Assembly (NCBI GenBank): GCA_017616575.1 | Contig: JAFZXW010000187.1 | Location: 1 to 8,345, forward strand | Direction: 5' to 3' | DNA length: 8,345 bases | DNA from: Candidatus Methanomethylophilaceae archaeon | Lineage (GTDB): Archaea; Thermoplasmatota; Thermoplasmata; Methanomassiliicoccales; Methanomethylophilaceae | Shown: one piece after another, positions 6,491-8,345 of the stretch | How positions within the stretch are numbered: the stretch's first letter is position 1 | How the letters are laid out: each line of letters starts with the position of its first letter | Position numbers and translations under genes: made by a program | The notes under the pieces: generated by a model | The model's input: only the letters and a program-made list of their open reading frames with translations | What the model was told of the DNA's origin: nothing | Databases searched by the model: none

Positions 6491-6685
6491 AATAGACTAT
6501 ACAATCCTGAATTTCAAGGTTTAGAGATGTCTATTTCTTTCTGATGTGATGCAAAAGTGAATGGTCTTCTGTCTATTTTCTGAGTTCTGTGGTCGTTTCT
6601 ATGTCCTATAATGGCCGATCCAAGGTTCAAGATCGTTTTGAGTATAGGCTATTATAAGTATGTTTATATATAAAGTAGCCTATAC
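6491..6685. repeat. Three copies of a 12-base motif (consensus AATAGCCTATAC) upstream of the transposase
   Basis: Copies lie at 6491-6502 (plus, AATAGACTATAC), 6642-6653 (minus, exact consensus) and 6674-6685 (plus, AGTAGCCTATAC). The last two form a perfect 10-bp inverted repeat, 6642-6651 with 6676-6685, that brackets the transposase TATA box. They could be operator sites, transposase-binding sites or part of an element end. Confidence 0.6.
6663..6674 (+). promoter_or_regulatory. TATA box of the transposase gene
   Basis: TTTATATATAAA is a perfect 12-base palindrome centred about 32 bases before the transposase ATG. A start about 25 bases downstream gives a leader of only a few bases, and no Shine-Dalgarno precedes the ATG. 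It lies between the arms of the 10-bp inverted repeat, so a protein bound there could block TBP/TFB. Confidence 0.55.
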
Positions 6686-6700
6686 ATTATATAGATTGAA

Positions 6701-8245
6701 ATGGGTGTTCCCGAAGAGATAAGATCCATCCCCAGACCGAAGAATACGGTTGTCGTCCCAAGCGGTAGCGGGTACAGAGTGAGGCAACGTGTGGGATGCA
6801 AGAACATGGACGGACGCAGGGTACCCACCGAAGGCGGGTACATAGGCAGCATAATCGATGGGAAGTACGTTCCCGACGAACCTGTCAGAAAGACAGGTTC
6901 GACCGGACGTGCAGACATCAAGTATTACGGCCGTGTGAGGTTATGCGACATCTTGAACAGGGACATAATCGACATGCTGATGTCACATTACAACAGGGAG
7001 GAATCCGTTGAGATCTATTGTATGGCCACCATAAGATGCTGCTATCCCGGCACAAGGGACTATCAGATGAAGGACAGGTACGATCAATCGTTCTTGTCCG
7101 AGATGTATCCCGGGGTTAATCTCGGGAAGAACCATGTCTCCAGGGAGCAGATGAATCTGGGGATGGAATATTCCAGGATAAGGGCGTTCATGAGGGACAG
7201 GGTGGCGAAGCTGAAGGACAACGACACGCTGATCATAGACGGATGTCTAAAGCAGAACCACAGCCGTGTCGATACCTTATCGCAGGTATCGAGGAAGACG
7301 GTGAAGAGGGAACACAAGGATTCCTTGATGATGTACGCATACAATTCCGATACCAGGGAACCGATCTGCTCCAAACTGTATCCGGGGAACATGGTGGATT
7401 CGAGGGCTATCGAGGATTTCATCAGAACGAACAGGATAGAAAGAGGAATAATAGTGGCCGACAGGGGTTTCACCCTGTCGGCAATCAAGGATGCTGTGAA
7501 GGACAGAAAGGATCTCCATTATCTGATGCCGCTGAAATCCAATTCCGATCTGATCGATGAATATGGCATGTACGATTTCGACAGCTCGTTCTTCAATGAA
7601 TCTCCGATAGAATGCAAGAAGGTGTGCTGTGACGGATTCTGGATGTACTCCTTCAGGGACATGGCGATAGCGAAGGACGAGGAGGAAAGCTATCTCAGGA
7701 CACATACCGCAAAAGAGGACATCCAGGCATTGGATGTCCTCAGGAAAGAGTTCGGAACCATAGTGTTCCAATGCGATCTGGATGCTCCCCCGTCCAAACT
7801 GTATTCGATATACCAGGAAAGATGGCTGATAGAGATGCTGTTCAAATTCTATCAGACGGAGCTGGACCTTGACGACACCAGGGTCAACTCCGACTATTCC
7901 GACATCGGCTCGGATTTCATAGATTTCCTGGCGGCATTGATGGGTTCGCGCTTGCTGAACCTCTTCCAGGATACGAAGGAGATGGAGACCTGGACGTTCA
8001 AGATGTCTATGGACTTCATCGAGAGGGTGAAGATGGTGCGCATCGACGATTCGGAGGAATGGGAGATGAACCGCCTCCCGATTACCGATGCGGTTCTGCT
8101 GGCGAACATCGGTCTGATCGACAGACCGATCGTTCCGGTTGAGATCAAGAAGATGGGCAGACCTGTTGGAAAGAAAGATACGAAACCCAGGAAGACGCGC
8201 TCGGACAAGGGCAAGAAGCATAACAAGGGTTCTAGACACTTTTAA
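6701..8245 (+). CDS. IS4/IS1634-like DDE transposase
   Basis: 514 residues, apparently intact. It is predicted to cut and join element ends using an RNase H-like DDE core. The N-terminal segment (10-60, RPKNTVVVPSG...GGYIGSIIDGKYVP) is the leader usual in this IS group. The catalytic acids are most likely D180 in LIIDGCLKQNHS, D254 in IIVADRGFTLSA, and E378 in YQERWLIEMLFKF. The last fits the IS4-type Y-(2)-R-(3)-E signature with Y371 and R374, but the usual downstream lysine is not at its standard place. The basic tail (484-514) has GRPVGKKDTK, similar to an AT-hook. Codon use is more AT-rich and even than in neighbouring genes, and its TAA stop contrasts with their TGA, consistent with horizontal origin. 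An in-frame perfect hairpin occurs at codons 59-67. ATG at 6701 is supported by the TATA box upstream. Confidence 0.9.
   Translation: MGVPEEIRSIPRPKNTVVVPSGSGYRVRQRVGCKNMDGRRVPTEGGYIGSIIDGKYVPDEPVRKTGSTGRADIKYYGRVRLCDILNRDIIDMLMSHYNREESVEIYCMATIRCCYPGTRDYQMKDRYDQSFLSEMYPGVNLGKNHVSREQMNLGMEYSRIRAFMRDRVAKLKDNDTLIIDGCLKQNHSRVDTLSQVSRKTVKREHKDSLMMYAYNSDTREPICSKLYPGNMVDSRAIEDFIRTNRIERGIIVADRGFTLSAIKDAVKDRKDLHYLMPLKSNSDLIDEYGMYDFDSSFFNESPIECKKVCCDGFWMYSFRDMAIAKDEEESYLRTHTAKEDIQALDVLRKEFGTIVFQCDLDAPPSKLYSIYQERWLIEMLFKFYQTELDLDDTRVNSDYSDIGSDFIDFLAALMGSRLLNLFQDTKEMETWTFKMSMDFIERVKMVRIDDSEEWEMNRLPITDAVLLANIGLIDRPIVPVEIKKMGRPVGKKDTKPRKTRSDKGKKHNKGSRHF
6877..6901 (+). repeat. Perfect 10-bp hairpin inside the transposase gene
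   Basis: CGAACCTGTC pairs exactly with GACAGGTTCG around the loop AGAAA, about 176 bases into the coding region. In mRNA this would be a strong stem-loop early in the message. It encodes ordinary residues of the N-terminal segment (near DEPVRKTGSTG). Confidence 0.75.
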
Positions 8246-8345
8246 GTGGGTAAATCTGCACGTGTGCAATCGCCTGCTCCGCGGCGGCTGCACTCATCTC
8301 TAATTTTATCGACATTGGCGTTTCTCATCATACTGTATCCCGTGA
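8246..8345 (+). other. Noncoding tail after the transposase
   Basis: No gene is seen in these 100 bases. There are two short dyads, CACTT-TT-AAGTG across the stop codon (8237-8248) and TGCAC-GT-GTGCA (8257-8268), then a GC-rich patch and a weak T-rich stretch at 8301-8308. The right end of the insertion sequence and a transcript terminator would be expected here or just beyond. Confidence 0.4.

Larger units (their letters stand above)
6326..6700 (+). other. 375-base noncoding region between the cyclophilin gene and the transposase
   Basis: No convincing gene is seen on either strand. The first ~120 bases are GC-rich like the host genes and contain an inverted repeat. From about 6450 the DNA is AT-rich, with a T-rich terminator-like tract, repeats of TGTCTATTT (6528-6536 and 6570-6578), three copies of a 12-base motif and the transposase TATA box. 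The base change near 6450 may mark the inserted DNA, but no clean terminal inverted repeat or target duplication was found. Confidence 0.6.
6642..8245 (+). mobile_element. Insertion sequence of IS4/IS1634-like type, ends unresolved
   Basis: The span given is the minimum: from the promoter inverted repeat to the transposase stop. Support comes from the intact DDE transposase, its codon use unlike the flanking genes, and the AT-rich DNA before it. The left end may lie anywhere from about 6440 to 6642. The right end lies after 8245 and perhaps outside the window. No reliable terminal inverted repeats or target-site duplication were found by eye. Confidence 0.55.

Noticed and set aside
7277..8293. 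338-codon open frame on the minus strand opposite the transposase
   Set aside because: Antisense shadow of a well supported transposase, with His/Arg/Leu-rich translation and no domain.
6521..8303. TTAGAGATG (6521-6529) with its inverse CATCTCTAA (8295-8303) as terminal inverted repeats
   Set aside because: Only 9 bases match, with no extension in either direction; a match of this length between two regions of this size is likely by chance.
6441..8310. CTACTTTTAT (6459-6468) and CTAATTTTAT (8300-8309) as a target-site duplication
   Set aside because: Imperfect, AT-rich and without flanking inverted repeats; not enough to define element ends.
1..8345. CRISPR array, tRNA or rRNA genes
   Set aside because: No regularly spaced repeats and no tRNA- or rRNA-like sequence was seen anywhere in the window.

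Overview
The window looks like the chromosome of a methanogen-type archaeon, most likely Methanomassiliicoccales (Thermoplasmatota). Several start codons sit about 25-33 bases after AT-rich, TATA-box-like elements and have no Shine-Dalgarno, as in leaderless archaeal mRNAs. Coding DNA is GC-rich yet uses many ATA (Ile) and AGG (Arg) codons. The six complete non-mobile genes all stop at TGA and the transposase at TAA; none uses TAG. This would fit a pyrrolysine-using lineage, but the sample is small. The lineage call is inference; no rRNA or methanogenesis gene is present.

Layout, left to right. (1) 1-4092, minus strand: a probable operon. In transcription order it has a secreted, cysteine-containing protein of unknown function (4092-3382), a possible 27-residue small ORF (3332-3249), a DUF4956 membrane protein (3246-2560), a VTC-domain polyphosphate-polymerase-like protein (2555-1770), and a surface protein with two Big_2 Ig-like domains and a Cthe_2159-type carbohydrate-binding domain (1773 to beyond the left edge). 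(2) 4203-5003, minus: a CbiK-type sirohydrochlorin cobaltochelatase ending in a UUCG-loop hairpin. (3) 5102-5824, plus: a TM1586-type nitroreductase, divergent from cbiK. (4) 5843-6325, plus: a cyclophilin-type peptidyl-prolyl isomerase. (5) 6326-6700: a noncoding stretch that changes from GC-rich to AT-rich near 6450 and holds a T-rich terminator-like tract and several repeats. (6) 6701-8245, plus: an intact IS4/IS1634-like DDE transposase with codon use unlike its neighbours. (7) 8246-8345: short noncoding tail.

How the genes may work together. VTC, DUF4956 and Cthe_2159-type proteins are known genomic companions in bacteria. Here their gaps or overlaps are only a few bases, and the cluster is probably led by a secreted protein I do not recognise. 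The layout suggests a membrane-associated system that couples an intracellular phosphate-polymer or nucleotide-binding tunnel enzyme to a multi-pass membrane protein and extracellular adhesive or glycan-binding proteins. CbiK would supply cobalt-sirohydrochlorin for corrinoids, which methylotrophic methanogens need in quantity. The transposase region is an insertion sequence whose ends I could not fix.
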